Below are positions 1 to 7,130 of a DNA stretch of 64,000 nucleotides, piece after piece; the stretch's first letter is position 1; every line of letters starts with the position of its first letter. Both the position numbers and the translations under genes were made by a program. The DNA comes from Microcystis novacekii Mn_MB_F_20050700_S1 (lineage in GTDB: Bacteria > Cyanobacteriota > Cyanobacteriia > Cyanobacteriales > Microcystaceae). The notes under the pieces are model-generated. The model was given only the letters and a program-made list of their open reading frames with translations, did not search any database and was not told the origin of the DNA. Location: contig SFAU01000051.1 in assembly GCA_007096045.1 (NCBI GenBank), positions 1 through 64,000 on the forward strand. Reading direction: 5' to 3'.

Positions 1-39
1 AAAACAAACGATAGAAACAATAATGGGAGGGACTTTCAG

Positions 40-222
40 TTAATTATTTATTAGTAGTTGATAATCTTCAAAAATGTTGCTGTACAAGGATCGACTTAAG
101 ACTTTTGCAAGAGGTCTACTATAATTACCATTGCGTCTCTCAATAACAACGGGTTCGTGGGACTTCGTCACCGAATTAATCAAATCCTGTAACTCCTGTT
201 GAGCTTCGTTAACCAAGATCAC
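40..222 (-). CDS. Phd/YefM-like antitoxin (orphan within window)
   Basis: A 60-residue protein that resembles the N-terminal half of Phd/YefM antitoxins: a short helix (VNEAQQELQDLINSV) followed by EPVVIERRNGN, the usual beta segment. I chose a GTG start at 222 because a strong AGGAGG lies four bases upstream; the reading frame continues upstream to 261 but without a ribosome site. Such proteins bind operator DNA and neutralise a co-encoded toxin. No toxin is visible: the gene would be transcribed towards the window edge, and only 39 bases remain there. Family assignment is by pattern recognition; function is inferred. Confidence 0.6.
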   Translation of the reverse strand: MILVNEAQQELQDLINSVTKSHEPVVIERRNGNYSRPLAKVLSRSLYSNIFEDYQLLINN

Positions 223-369
223 AAATCCTCCTAATCGTTTTCTACCGGCACCGGATGACACTTCTTATAATTTAGCACCGATTATCCAAAATTGACCCCA
301 ATCGCAACGCTCCCGGCGCGGATTAGCCAACATTCTTGCGTCATGCCAAAGGCCGAGTTTCAGCAGAAT

Positions 370-639
370 CTAGGCGCATTCCTCACTAGATAATCGTCCT
401 TCAATGGGTTCATATTCGTCTTCCAAGAGCCAGAGTTGGGCTTCTTCATAATCTTGGAACGCCTTGACGAGACGGTACTGTTCAGCAGGATCAAAAACAT
501 AACACCCTCTCGCCTTATCGATCAACACTAGCAGGATATAGGGAGGCGACTGCATGGAATCCACCCAAACTTCTAGGAAGCGCCAATTATCCTTCACTAG
601 GTCGGGTTCGAGGAATTGCGTGATATTGGTTGTTTGCAT
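370..639 (-). CDS. Hypothetical protein, third gene of hicB-headed set
   Basis: An 89-residue acidic protein I do not recognise. It is rich in aromatic and acidic residues (YEEAQLWLLEDEYEP near the C-terminus), with no membrane segment or signal peptide. The ATG at 639 follows GAGG nine bases upstream, which supports this start although it overlaps the end of the preceding gene by 53 bases. It is the last of three same-strand genes (HicB-like, 112-residue protein, this one) and is probably co-transcribed with them. No function can be assigned. Confidence 0.6.
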   Translation of the reverse strand: MQTTNITQFLEPDLVKDNWRFLEVWVDSMQSPPYILLVLIDKARGCYVFDPAEQYRLVKAFQDYEEAQLWLLEDEYEPIEGRLSSEECA

Positions 640-925
640 TAATCTTAACCTCGCCGTAGAATAAAGAAGACTTTAAACCATCTGGGCCAATTCGACAACC
701 AATCGCTTCGGCAAAGAATAGCCCATAGCGCTCATAGTTTCGAACATTGCCCGTGTATTCACCCCTGTCCATGATAGCCTCAATAACTCGTAGCATTGTA
801 TCTTCATCTTTAAACACATGAATAGCTCGTCCTCGTAACAGTAATCTCCCTGATTGTGGAGGATTCGGTAGATGTTTAGAAATATGCTTAGCGTCAAGAA
901 AAATCTCGCGATTAATTCCGCTCAT
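587..925 (-). CDS. Hypothetical protein, partner of HicB-like gene
   Basis: A 112-residue soluble protein. Its start codon lies five bases after the stop of the HicB-like gene, so the two are very likely one transcript. It carries the string LRGRAIHVFKDEDTM, then FFAEAIGCRIG, and ends in a basic/polar tail. Similar small proteins occur next to small regulatory genes in cyanobacteria, but I cannot name a family with confidence. It occupies the place where hicA would sit, yet it is longer than HicA (about 60-80 residues) and lacks the recognisable HicA GSH motif. It could be the effector of a non-classical toxin-antitoxin pair; that is inference only. Confidence 0.65.
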   Translation of the reverse strand: MSGINREIFLDAKHISKHLPNPPQSGRLLLRGRAIHVFKDEDTMLRVIEAIMDRGEYTGNVRNYERYGLFFAEAIGCRIGPDGLKSSLFYGEVKINANNQYHAIPRTRPSEG

Positions 926-930
926 AATGG

Positions 931-1128
931 TTAGACTTCGGCGTTTCTAATAATTGCTGGAATCGGCAGGACGTCTTCCGCTAAAGCCGCAATATAACCG
1001 GCAATCGCCTCTTTTATATTAATCAAGGCTTCTTCTTTCGTTTTTCCTTGACTAACACAGCCCTTGAGACTTGGACACTCCACGATCCAATAGCCGTCTT
1101 CGTCTCGATATACAATGACTGGCCTCAT
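931..1128 (-). CDS. HicB-like antitoxin
   Basis: A 65-residue protein with the typical HicB partial RNase-H-like fold pattern: VIVYRDEDGYWIVECPSLKGCVSQG followed by TKEEALINIKEAI. HicB proteins neutralise HicA mRNA interferases and often bind their own promoter through an extra C-terminal DNA-binding domain. This one is the short form without such a domain. No HicA is encoded on either side; the next gene (587-925) starts five bases downstream. It heads a three-gene minus-strand unit. The HicB fold assignment is confident; the pairing is unknown. Confidence 0.85.
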   Translation of the reverse strand: MRPVIVYRDEDGYWIVECPSLKGCVSQGKTKEEALINIKEAIAGYIAALAEDVLPIPAIIRNAEV

Positions 1129-1436
1129 TTTCCCACTCGCTCTTTAAGAAGTGTTAATAATTACCCCTAATCATAGCAAGCAACTCAGCCAAATTTATTT
1201 ACCGTTCCCACAACGTCATCTCTAGATTTAGCCCCGACGCTGGAGAGTGCTTGCACTAGCGGCACTGCTTTTTCGCAACCAAAGTAAATTACATATCTTA
1301 AATTGAGAGTAACTAAACTTGACAATCAGTTTAACAATGCGCTAGAGTAACTGAAACTTCTAAACTGTAACGCTGGCTGAAGGGGGCTATTAATTTCGAC
1401 TGAATTTCTTTACTACTAAACCAGGAAAATATAATT
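1129..1436. other. Intergenic spacer between divergent toxin-antitoxin units
   Basis: A 308-base AT-rich spacer between the divergent hicB-like and antitoxin/PIN genes. It must hold both promoters. I see no strong inverted repeat, no RNA gene and no open frame that looks coding. Confidence 0.5.
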
Positions 1437-1685
1437 ATGACAAACTATCAAACAGAAATCCAAATCAAAGTCCCTTTGGATGTTGCTGAAACTTATTGGA
1501 ATGCAACGGAAGAAGAACGCCAAAAAATAGAAGAAAAAATCGCTTTTTATCTTCAGTCTTCAACCCTATCTAGAAAAGAATCTCTGGACAAATTATATAA
1601 AACGATGGATACTATTGGACAAAAAGCGGAAGAGAGAGGATTAACCCCTGAAATTTTAGAATCTCTTTTAAATGAAGATGACTAG
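1437..1685 (+). CDS. Antitoxin of PIN-type toxin-antitoxin pair
   Basis: An 82-residue, highly charged helical protein. AGGAAA lies nine bases upstream of the ATG. Its stop overlaps the PIN toxin start by 14 bases, the usual translational coupling of toxin-antitoxin pairs. No DNA-binding domain is obvious; the central stretch ATEEERQKIEEKIAFYL looks like a helix that could wrap the toxin. A near-copy lies at 3110-3352, identical over most of the second half. The antitoxin role is inferred from position and the partner family. Confidence 0.75.
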   Translation: MTNYQTEIQIKVPLDVAETYWNATEEERQKIEEKIAFYLQSSTLSRKESLDKLYKTMDTIGQKAEERGLTPEILESLLNEDD

Positions 1686-2088
1686 ACGCTTTGTTATCGA
1701 TACCAATATTATTATCAGTTCTGTTTTATCGCCCAAGAGTAAACCCAATACTGCTTTTAAAAAAGCGCAACAATTAGGAATCATCATCGTATCCCCTGCC
1801 ACTTGGCAAGAACTGGAAAGCGTCTTATCGCGACTAAAATTTGGCCGCTATATTAGTCTCGAAGAACGTCAACAATTTTTATTAGACTTTTCTGAAACTG
1901 TGGAATTTATTTTAAATATGGAATTCAGAACGGATATTTGCCGAGATCCTAAGGATAATAAATATTTAGAATTAGCCGTTAATGGTCAAGCAGAATCGAT
2001 CATTACAGGAGATCAAGATTTACTCATTTTACATCCTTTTCAATCTATCAATATTGTTACTGTTAATGATTTTTTACTTAGCGATTAG
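1672..2088 (+). CDS. PIN-domain toxin (putative VapC-like RNase)
   Basis: A 138-residue PIN-domain protein of the putative toxin-antitoxin PIN family. The N-terminal FVIDTNIIIS supplies the first catalytic Asp, a central Glu lies in TWQELESVL, and CRDPKDNKYLELA plus ITGDQDLL supply the later acidic residues that chelate Mg2+/Mn2+. PIN toxins cleave RNA, often tRNA or rRNA. The gene starts inside the antitoxin 3' end and looks intact. A second ATG six bases downstream is also possible. A stump of a paralogous copy follows the duplicated antitoxin at 3339. Confidence 0.85.
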   Translation: MKMTRRFVIDTNIIISSVLSPKSKPNTAFKKAQQLGIIIVSPATWQELESVLSRLKFGRYISLEERQQFLLDFSETVEFILNMEFRTDICRDPKDNKYLELAVNGQAESIITGDQDLLILHPFQSINIVTVNDFLLSD

Positions 2089-2160
2089 GGCGATTGTTTT
2101 TATTATGTACGGCTAAAGCCATTACTACTAATAAGAAGGTGATCGCCGGTTAGTTAAATG
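2089..2160. repeat. Repeat A copy 1, after the intact PIN gene
   Basis: The sequence around TATTATGTACGGCTAAAGCC (about 2101-2120) reappears nearly unchanged at 2957-2976 after the second PIN gene, with matching flanks (GCGATTG...; CCATTACTACTAA). GGCTAAAGCC forms a small hairpin. The shared 3' flank suggests the two PIN cassettes arose by duplication or carry the same small element. Confidence 0.6.
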
Positions 2161-2256
2161 CTATGAGTATTCCTGAAAAAGAAATAGAAACAAATTATCA
2201 AAATCTATTGTCTAACTAATTCATAATTGATAACTTTAAGGGAGGATTAATCAATC

Positions 2257-2517
2257 ATGTTAACAATTAATCTAGATCATGAATCAGAAAAATATTTAAT
2301 TGAAATTTTATCACAAGAAAAAATAACTAGCCAAGAATTAGTAAAAAAACTTTTGCGTAACCATTGGATTACTCTAAAAAAATCGCCAACAATTCTAGAA
2401 AGAATGGGTGGTTATCCTGAACATTTATTAGACGAAAAAGAAGACTTGTCTGACAGAGATATTCGTAGGGAAAAAATTGCTAGATATTTGCGCCAAAAAC
2501 ATGAACAACATCAATAG
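2257..2517 (+). CDS. Antitoxin-like protein upstream of broken PIN gene
   Basis: An 86-residue basic/acidic helical protein preceded by a good ribosome site (GGGAGGA eight bases upstream). The N-terminus (LTINLDHESEKYLIEIL) and the segment GGYPEHLLDEKEDLSDRDIRREKIARYL resemble small cyanobacterial antitoxins that accompany PIN toxins. The downstream PIN reading frame begins two bases after its stop. The gene is intact while its toxin is frameshifted, so it may persist as an orphan antitoxin or repressor. Family assignment is by context. Confidence 0.7.
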   Translation: MLTINLDHESEKYLIEILSQEKITSQELVKKLLRNHWITLKKSPTILERMGGYPEHLLDEKEDLSDRDIRREKIARYLRQKHEQHQ

Positions 2518-2519
2518 TT

Positions 2520-2947
2520 ATGACTGAATATTACCCCTTTATCCTTATTGATACAGGAATTATCGTCGCATTTTACAATAAAGGTGATCGTTATCATCAA
2601 CAAGTTGTTAATTTTTTGCTAATTGTAGTAGTCAATTAATTACGACTGTTGGCTGTATAACTGAATGTATGTGGTTACTTGCACCAGATGTAAAAGTTCA
2701 AACAGAGTTTTTATCAGCCTTAGAAAAAGGAGTATTTATTGCTGAACATTTACTATCAGAAGATTATCAAAAAATCAAGCAATTAAATCAGATTTACCAA
2801 GACTTACCTGCTGATTTCACTGATTTATCGTTAATAGCGATTTCTGAAAGATTAAATATACCTGCTATTGCCACTTTAGATAAAGATTTTGATATTTATC
2901 GCCGTTATCGTAATCAATTTTTTATCAGAGTTTTTTATCCTCAGTAG
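2520..2947 (+). pseudogene. PIN-domain toxin interrupted by a frameshift
   Basis: Reading begins at ATG 2520 as MTEYYPFILIDTGIIVAFYN, a PIN start with the first catalytic Asp, and hits a stop after about 40 codons. The remainder, with the typical DFTDLSLIAISERL and ATLDKDFDIYR motifs, continues in the next frame to 2947. The two frames join cleanly if the run of six T at 2612-2617 is given one more T, restoring about 142 residues. It therefore looks like a single-base loss in a homopolymer. It could be a true pseudogene, a phase-variable gene or a sequencing error. An internal ATG at 2669 opens only the C-terminal part. Confidence 0.8.
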
Positions 2948-3012
2948 TGCGATCACTCTTATTATGTATGGCTAAAGCCATTACTACCAACCAAAGGGCG
3001 ATTGCCAGTTTT
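2948..3012. repeat. Repeat A copy 2, after the frameshifted PIN gene
   Basis: Second copy of the element described at 2089-2160: TATTATGTATGGCTAAAGCC and CATTACTACCAA, again directly after a PIN reading frame and followed by a GGGCGATTGCC string. The core hairpin GGCTAAAGCC is identical. Confidence 0.6.
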
Positions 3013-3109
3013 CAAGTTATTTGTATGCCGGAGAGTTTGTCATTTTCTCCTTTATTAAAATCCCTCAATCTCCTAACTATCTTCAGGACTAAATTGAGAA
3101 AGCATAATT

Positions 3110-3352
3110 ATGACAAATTATCAAACAGAAATCAAAATTCCCTTAAACGTTGCCCAAAATTACTGGGATGCAACGGAAGAAGAACGCCAAAAAATGGAAG
3201 AAAAAATCGCTTTTTATCTTCAGTCTTCAACCCTATCTAGAAAAGAATCTCTGGACAAATTATATAAAACGATGGCTACTATTGGACAAAAAGCACAAGA
3301 GAGAGGATTAACCCCTGAAATTTTAGAATCTCTTTTAAATGAAGATGACTAG
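3110..3352 (+). CDS. Duplicate antitoxin of the PIN pair
   Basis: An 80-residue paralogue of the protein at 1437-1685. The N-terminal 20 residues differ by a few substitutions and a two-residue gap, while the last 50 or so differ at only a few positions (for example MATIGQKAQERG against MDTIGQKAEERG). DNA identity is nearly complete over the second half, which points to a recent duplication or gene conversion. Its toxin partner survives only as the stump at 3339-3389, so this is an orphan antitoxin that could still counter the toxin at 1672-2088. Confidence 0.75.
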   Translation: MTNYQTEIKIPLNVAQNYWDATEEERQKMEEKIAFYLQSSTLSRKESLDKLYKTMATIGQKAQERGLTPEILESLLNEDD

Positions 3353-3389
3353 ACGCTTTGTTATCGATATCAATGTTATTATCAGTTAA
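3339..3389 (+). pseudogene. Stump of duplicated PIN toxin
   Basis: Sixteen codons that copy the start of the PIN toxin at 1672 (MKMTRRFVIDINVIIS, against MKMTRRFVIDTNIIIS) and then end at TAA; sequence beyond is unrelated. The overlap with the antitoxin stop is preserved exactly (14 bases). Only the first beta strand of a PIN domain remains, so it cannot be active. Confidence 0.8.
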
Positions 3390-3729
3390 TATCGAGAGTT
3401 TACGCCAACGTTTTCGAGAGTTGCTCAAGCTAGTGAAAAAGTGAGCCTGAGAGCAGTTATCTTAATGGTGAGGTAGCAAATTAGGTTATACTTCAATGTT
3501 AAGAAATGTAACCAAGTACAAAACCCTTACTGTTGCCTTGTCTAAACAGTTAACTTTATTTTTGTCCGACTACTGAAATTCTCAGCCAGCAATTGTAAGT
3601 AGGGAGGCACAATTATTTGTAGGATGGGTTAGCGCACTTCGTAACCCAAGCAGGCGTTGGGTTTCATGCTTCAACCCAACCTACGTTCATCTTATATTTA
3701 ATTCCAGCCAGCAATTTATAAGCAGATCA
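3390..3729. repeat. Gene-free spacer with palindromic GGGTT/AACCC repeat
   Basis: A 340-base spacer. Bases about 3620-3690 form an imperfect long inverted repeat (GTAGGATGGGTT ... AACCCAACCTACG), a dispersed cyanobacterial element. Its right arm (TTTCATGCTTCAACCCAACC) recurs at about 10515-10534. A short string near 3454-3475 (GCAGTTATCTTAATGGTGAG) recurs at 52437-52456 beside hisB. No gene is seen. Confidence 0.6.
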
Positions 3730-4194
3730 ATGTCATCTTGTCAAGTATTTGAACAATCAATTCAGATTAAAGCTAGTGCCACGACGGTGGAGCGTTGTAT
3801 CACGGATTTAGAGTTAATGCGTCGTTGGTTGAATCCGGTGTTAGTTTGTGAACCTATCGGCGATTGGAAGACCGATATCGGTGGTAGAAGTCGTTTTTTG
3901 ATTCAAATCCCCCTAATTCAGCCAACGCTAAAAAGTACGGTGATTGAGAGGGAACCTGGATTAATTGTCTGGCAATTTGAAGGCTTTTTTTGCGGGTGCG
4001 ATCGCTGGGAATGTCAACCCAATGATCGCGGCACTTGTCTAATCAATCGTTTTGAGTTTGCCATTCCTAATCCGGTTGTGGGGTGGGGATTCCAGCAATT
4101 CGCCGCCAAATGGACTAAAAAGGATATGGAAGCGCAATTAAGACGCTTAAAACGAGTAGCCGAGGAAATTTATCTACTTTCAGCCGAAAGTTAA
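3730..4194 (+). CDS. SRPBCC-family (START-like) protein
   Basis: A 154-residue protein with the START/Bet v1-like pattern: an N-terminal strand (FEQSIQIKASATTVERCITD), the typical MRRWLNP helix, then alternating strands and a long C-terminal helix (MEAQLRRLKRVAEEI). SRPBCC proteins bind hydrophobic ligands in a deep cavity; some are cyclases or lipid carriers. Nothing in the sequence identifies the ligand. It stands alone, downstream of a dispersed repeat, and is convergent with 4269-4472. Family call good, substrate unknown. Confidence 0.75.
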   Translation: MSSCQVFEQSIQIKASATTVERCITDLELMRRWLNPVLVCEPIGDWKTDIGGRSRFLIQIPLIQPTLKSTVIEREPGLIVWQFEGFFCGCDRWECQPNDRGTCLINRFEFAIPNPVVGWGFQQFAAKWTKKDMEAQLRRLKRVAEEIYLLSAES

Positions 4195-4268
4195 GCTGAT
4201 GGGGTGGTAAACGGGGGGTGTTGGGGATGGGAGAATACCCTGATCCCCAACAGCTAAACCCCTGATCC

Positions 4269-4472
4269 CTAATCGATCGAGATCGACTGGGGACCGTTGC
4301 CGTTATCCTGATTATTGTCCTTAAAACTGACTAATCCCTGCTGTTCTAACCATTTTTTGAGGGGATCGTCCGAAAGTTTCAAGCGCAGTAATCCCGAGGC
4401 AAAACCACCGAAAAAAGCGATCGGTTGTTGAATCAGTTCTTTAACAACGGGTTGTAATTCATCGAGAAACAT
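4269..4472 (-). CDS. Small conserved cyanobacterial protein
   Basis: A 67-residue protein starting MFLDELQPVVKELIQQPIAF with a good ribosome site (AGGAG) upstream of the ATG. The segment IAFFGGFASGLLRLKL is hydrophobic and glycine-rich, and the C-terminus is a polar tail of N, D and G. Similar proteins of about this size occur in many cyanobacteria without a known role. It is divergent from the DUF1499 gene at 4543 with 70 bases between starts. Confidence 0.65.
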   Translation of the reverse strand: MFLDELQPVVKELIQQPIAFFGGFASGLLRLKLSDDPLKKWLEQQGLVSFKDNNQDNGNGPQSISID

Positions 4473-4542
4473 CTTATTCTATCTCCTGATCTTGTCACAC
4501 CTATCAATGTTAAGTTAATTGAAGTGATTCTGTAAGACTAGC

Positions 4543-5058
4543 ATGACTGAAACTTCCGACAAGGTGAAAAAATCTTTCCGGCTAACCCCGTTTATTTTCC
4601 TAGGAATACTGCTCATCTGGCTAGGAATTAGGTTAATTGCTCCCGATAGCGTCAGTTTATTCGCCGGTACTCGTCCCGATTATTTGGGAGTCAGGGAGGG
4701 TAAACTGGCCCCTTGTCCGGCCACTCCCAATTGTGTTAGTAGTCAGAGTCAGGATCAGGCGCATTCGATCGAACCCCTTAGTTATCAGGGTAGCGGCCAA
4801 GAAGCGATCGAGCAATTAGCTAAAATTATCGCTTCCCAACCGAGAACTAAAATTATTAACCAAGATAGTAACTATCTCTACGCCGAATTTAGCAGTCAAT
4901 GGATGGGATTTGTCGATGATCTGGAATTTTCTCTTAATCCTAGCAAAAATGCGATCGATGTTCGCTCGGCCTCCCGCTTAGGAGAATCGGATTTAAATGT
5001 CAATCGAGAACGAGTGGAAACCCTGAGAAAACTATTTTCAGTGATCAGTAAACAGTAA
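4543..5058 (+). CDS. DUF1499 membrane-anchored protein
   Basis: A 171-residue protein with one membrane segment near residues 15-33 (TPFIFLGILLIWLGIRLIA), followed by the DUF1499 domain with its hallmark LAPCPATPNCVSSQ at about residues 55-68. The C-terminal part ends with FSLNPSKNAIDVRSASRLGESDLNVN, also typical of the family. DUF1499 proteins are widespread in cyanobacteria and chloroplasts, and their function is not settled. The N-terminus should be in the membrane with the domain on one face. The repeat element at 5068-5313 begins ten bases after the stop. Confidence 0.85.
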   Translation: MTETSDKVKKSFRLTPFIFLGILLIWLGIRLIAPDSVSLFAGTRPDYLGVREGKLAPCPATPNCVSSQSQDQAHSIEPLSYQGSGQEAIEQLAKIIASQPRTKIINQDSNYLYAEFSSQWMGFVDDLEFSLNPSKNAIDVRSASRLGESDLNVNRERVETLRKLFSVISKQ

Positions 5059-5067
5059 ACTGCCTTT

Positions 5068-5313
5068 GGGTGCATCTCACATTTGCAGAAATACCGACAA
5101 TCAGCAATGATCAGTGACTCTTAAAATAATTACAAATGTATCAGCAGCTGCCTGTAAGCATCCCACCAAAAAGCTAATGCGCGGGGGGTTTGGGGGGTTC
5201 TACCCCCCAAAAGCTTGGATTGAGTGGTAAAATCAGAAACAACGCCCGATTTTAGCAGGGGGTTTCCCTTTAAAAATACCAACTTAGTAGATTTACAAAA
5301 ATGAGATACACCC
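5068..5313. mobile_element. Small terminal-inverted-repeat element, family 1 copy 1
   Basis: A 246-base segment with matching ends: GGGTGCATCTCACATTTGCA on the left and, read on the other strand, GGGTGTATCTCATTTTTGTA on the right. It contains no reading frame of note. The interior (GTAAGCATCCCACC, AAAAGCTAATGCGC, ACGCCCGATTTTAGCAG) is shared with 16901-17178 and 17306-17486. Size, inverted ends, lack of coding content and copy number fit a MITE-like non-autonomous element. The parent transposase is not in this window. Confidence 0.7.
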
Positions 5314-5393
5314 CTGCCATTTGATGATGCTCACTTAATACTCAAAACTTAAAACTCAAAACTGATAACTGAATAGTATAAACTTGAAAAATT

Positions 5394-5891
5394 ATGTTTC
5401 GTCCCCAACCGATACCAGCAAAAGCAGGACAGGAATCCGTCTGGGATTATCCGCGTCCCCCGCGCCTAGAATTATCGCCTAAACACCTAAAAATTATCTT
5501 TAATGGCGTGATAATTGCCGATACTAAAAGCAGTTATCGAGTTCTAGAAACCAGTCATCCCCCAGTTTATTATCTACCACCCCAAGATATTAAAATGGAA
5601 TACCTGCAAGCCACAGCAGAAAAGTCTTTTTGTGAGTGGAAAGGTCTAGCGGGATATTACAATCTCACCGTTGGGGATCAACAGGTAATTAACGCTGCTT
5701 GGTATTATCCGGAGCCAACACCAGAGTTTCAGGCAATTAAGAATTATTTGGCTTTTTATCCCGCCAAAATGACCGCTTGTTATGCCGACGGGGAATTAGT
5801 ACAACCGCAACCGGGCAACTTTTACGGGGGATGGATAACCTCCGATGTGGTTGGTCCGTTTAAAGGCGTTCCCAATAGTTGGGGCTGGTAA
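5394..5891 (+). CDS. DUF427 domain protein
   Basis: A 165-residue soluble protein of the DUF427 family. Seen are ESVWDYPRPPRLE at the N-terminus, the strand pair IIFNGVIIADTKSSYRVLET, PPVYYLPPQDIKMEYL, SFCEWKGLAGYYNL and NFYGGWITSDVVGPFKG. The family is common in bacteria and cyanobacteria; its biochemical role is unknown. The gene stands alone between the repeat element at 5068-5313 and the prenyltransferase at 6045. Length is normal for cyanobacterial members. Confidence 0.9.
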   Translation: MFRPQPIPAKAGQESVWDYPRPPRLELSPKHLKIIFNGVIIADTKSSYRVLETSHPPVYYLPPQDIKMEYLQATAEKSFCEWKGLAGYYNLTVGDQQVINAAWYYPEPTPEFQAIKNYLAFYPAKMTACYADGELVQPQPGNFYGGWITSDVVGPFKGVPNSWGW

Positions 5892-6044
5892 TCAGGTTAA
5901 GTCCTTTGAGCATTATGCTACTTGTCAGAGGGGGCAAAAGTCAAAAGGCAAAAGGTAACTACTGGCCAAAATTAATTAATTTTCTCCCATCTCCCCACAC
6001 CCTACACCCCCTTAACTCCTAGTTTCTACTTTTGACGAGAAATT

Positions 6045-6926
6045 ATGACTATATCCCAACCCGATCTAGAACCCACTTGGATGACGATTATTCGCCTCTT
6101 GCGCTGGGATAAACCCGCCGGTAGGTTAATTTTGATGATTCCCGCTTTATGGGCGGTATTTTTGGCGGCAGACGGGGTGCCACCGCTACCCTTGATCGGG
6201 GTGATCATTTTGGGAACTTTGGCCACTAGCGCCGCCGGCTGTGTGGTTAACGATCTTTGGGATCGGGATATCGATCCACAAGTCGATCGCACCCGTAACC
6301 GTCCTTTAGCGGCCAGAGCTTTATCGATCAAGGTTGGTTTGATTATTGCTCTGATTGCTTTCTTTTGCGCCGCAATTTTAGCTTTATATCTCAATTTCCT
6401 GAGTTTTTGCCTATGTTTAGCCGCCGTTCCTTTGATTATCTGCTATCCTCTCGCCAAGCGTTTTTTTCCCGTACCCCAATTGGTTCTTTCTCTCACTTGG
6501 GGTTTTGCGGTTTTAATCTGTTGGAGTGCCGTCACCAGGTCGTTAAATAGTAATACATTTATATTATGGGGAGCGGTGATTTTTTGGACATTGGCATTTG
6601 ATACAATTTATGCTCTGTCCGATCGAGAGGATGATCTCAAGGCTGGTATTAACTCTAGTGCCATATTTTTCGGCAAATACGCCCCAGAAGCCGTGGGGGT
6701 CTTTTTTGCCCTGACAGTGGTTTTATTGGCTTGGGAGGGGCAAAAACTGCAATTATCAGCCTTTTTTTGGCTAGGGTTGGGTCTAGCGGCGATCGCTTGG
6801 TTGCGTCAATACCGGCTGTTACGTCAATCGGATTTACCTAAACCAGTTTATGGTCAAATGTTCGGTCAAAATGTTTGGGTCGGTTTTATTTTATTAGCGG
6901 CTATGATTGGGGGAAGTTTGTATTAA
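6045..6926 (+). CDS. ubiA: 4-hydroxybenzoate polyprenyltransferase (UbiA family)
   Basis: A 293-residue polytopic membrane protein. The first Asp-rich motif is NDLWDRDIDPQVDRTRNRP (about residues 68-86) and the second is YALSDREDD, both needed to bind prenyl diphosphate through Mg2+. About eight hydrophobic helices are seen. In cyanobacteria this enzyme condenses 4-hydroxybenzoate with a long prenyl diphosphate on the way to plastoquinone. Other UbiA relatives (chlorophyll synthase, homogentisate prenyltransferase) have different motif contexts; the N-terminal RLLRWDKPAGRLILMIP pattern favours the UbiA subgroup. It is monocistronic here. Confidence 0.9.
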   Translation: MTISQPDLEPTWMTIIRLLRWDKPAGRLILMIPALWAVFLAADGVPPLPLIGVIILGTLATSAAGCVVNDLWDRDIDPQVDRTRNRPLAARALSIKVGLIIALIAFFCAAILALYLNFLSFCLCLAAVPLIICYPLAKRFFPVPQLVLSLTWGFAVLICWSAVTRSLNSNTFILWGAVIFWTLAFDTIYALSDREDDLKAGINSSAIFFGKYAPEAVGVFFALTVVLLAWEGQKLQLSAFFWLGLGLAAIAWLRQYRLLRQSDLPKPVYGQMFGQNVWVGFILLAAMIGGSLY

Positions 6927-7021
6927 AACTCCCCCAAGAATGTCCCTAGAGTCAGTAACTAAGCTCTTCTAATTTAAATTGCTTGTTGAGAAGAGGCAAG
7001 GGGCAAGAGGCACTCATGCAA

Positions 7022-7130
7022 CCCCCCCAACCCTAGTAGGGTTGATTCATGAATCAACCCTACCTTGAATCAACCCTACCTTGAATCAACCCTACCTTGA
7101 ATCAACCCTACCTTGAATCAATCCTACTTA
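7022..7130. repeat. Tandem TTGAATCAACCCTACC repeat with palindromic head
   Basis: The palindrome GGTTGATTCATGAATCAACC (about 7041-7060) is followed by several 16-base units TTGAATCAACCCTACC. The last unit runs into the coding end of the minus-strand gene at 7108 and provides its final codons and stop. The same palindrome recurs at about 48689-48710 and 50347-50368, on both sides of the GVVx gene. Confidence 0.8.

Noticed and set aside
673..897. 74-residue minus-strand frame inside 587-925
   Set aside because: Different frame of the same strand as the better supported 112-residue gene; it has no ribosome site and no coupling to hicB.
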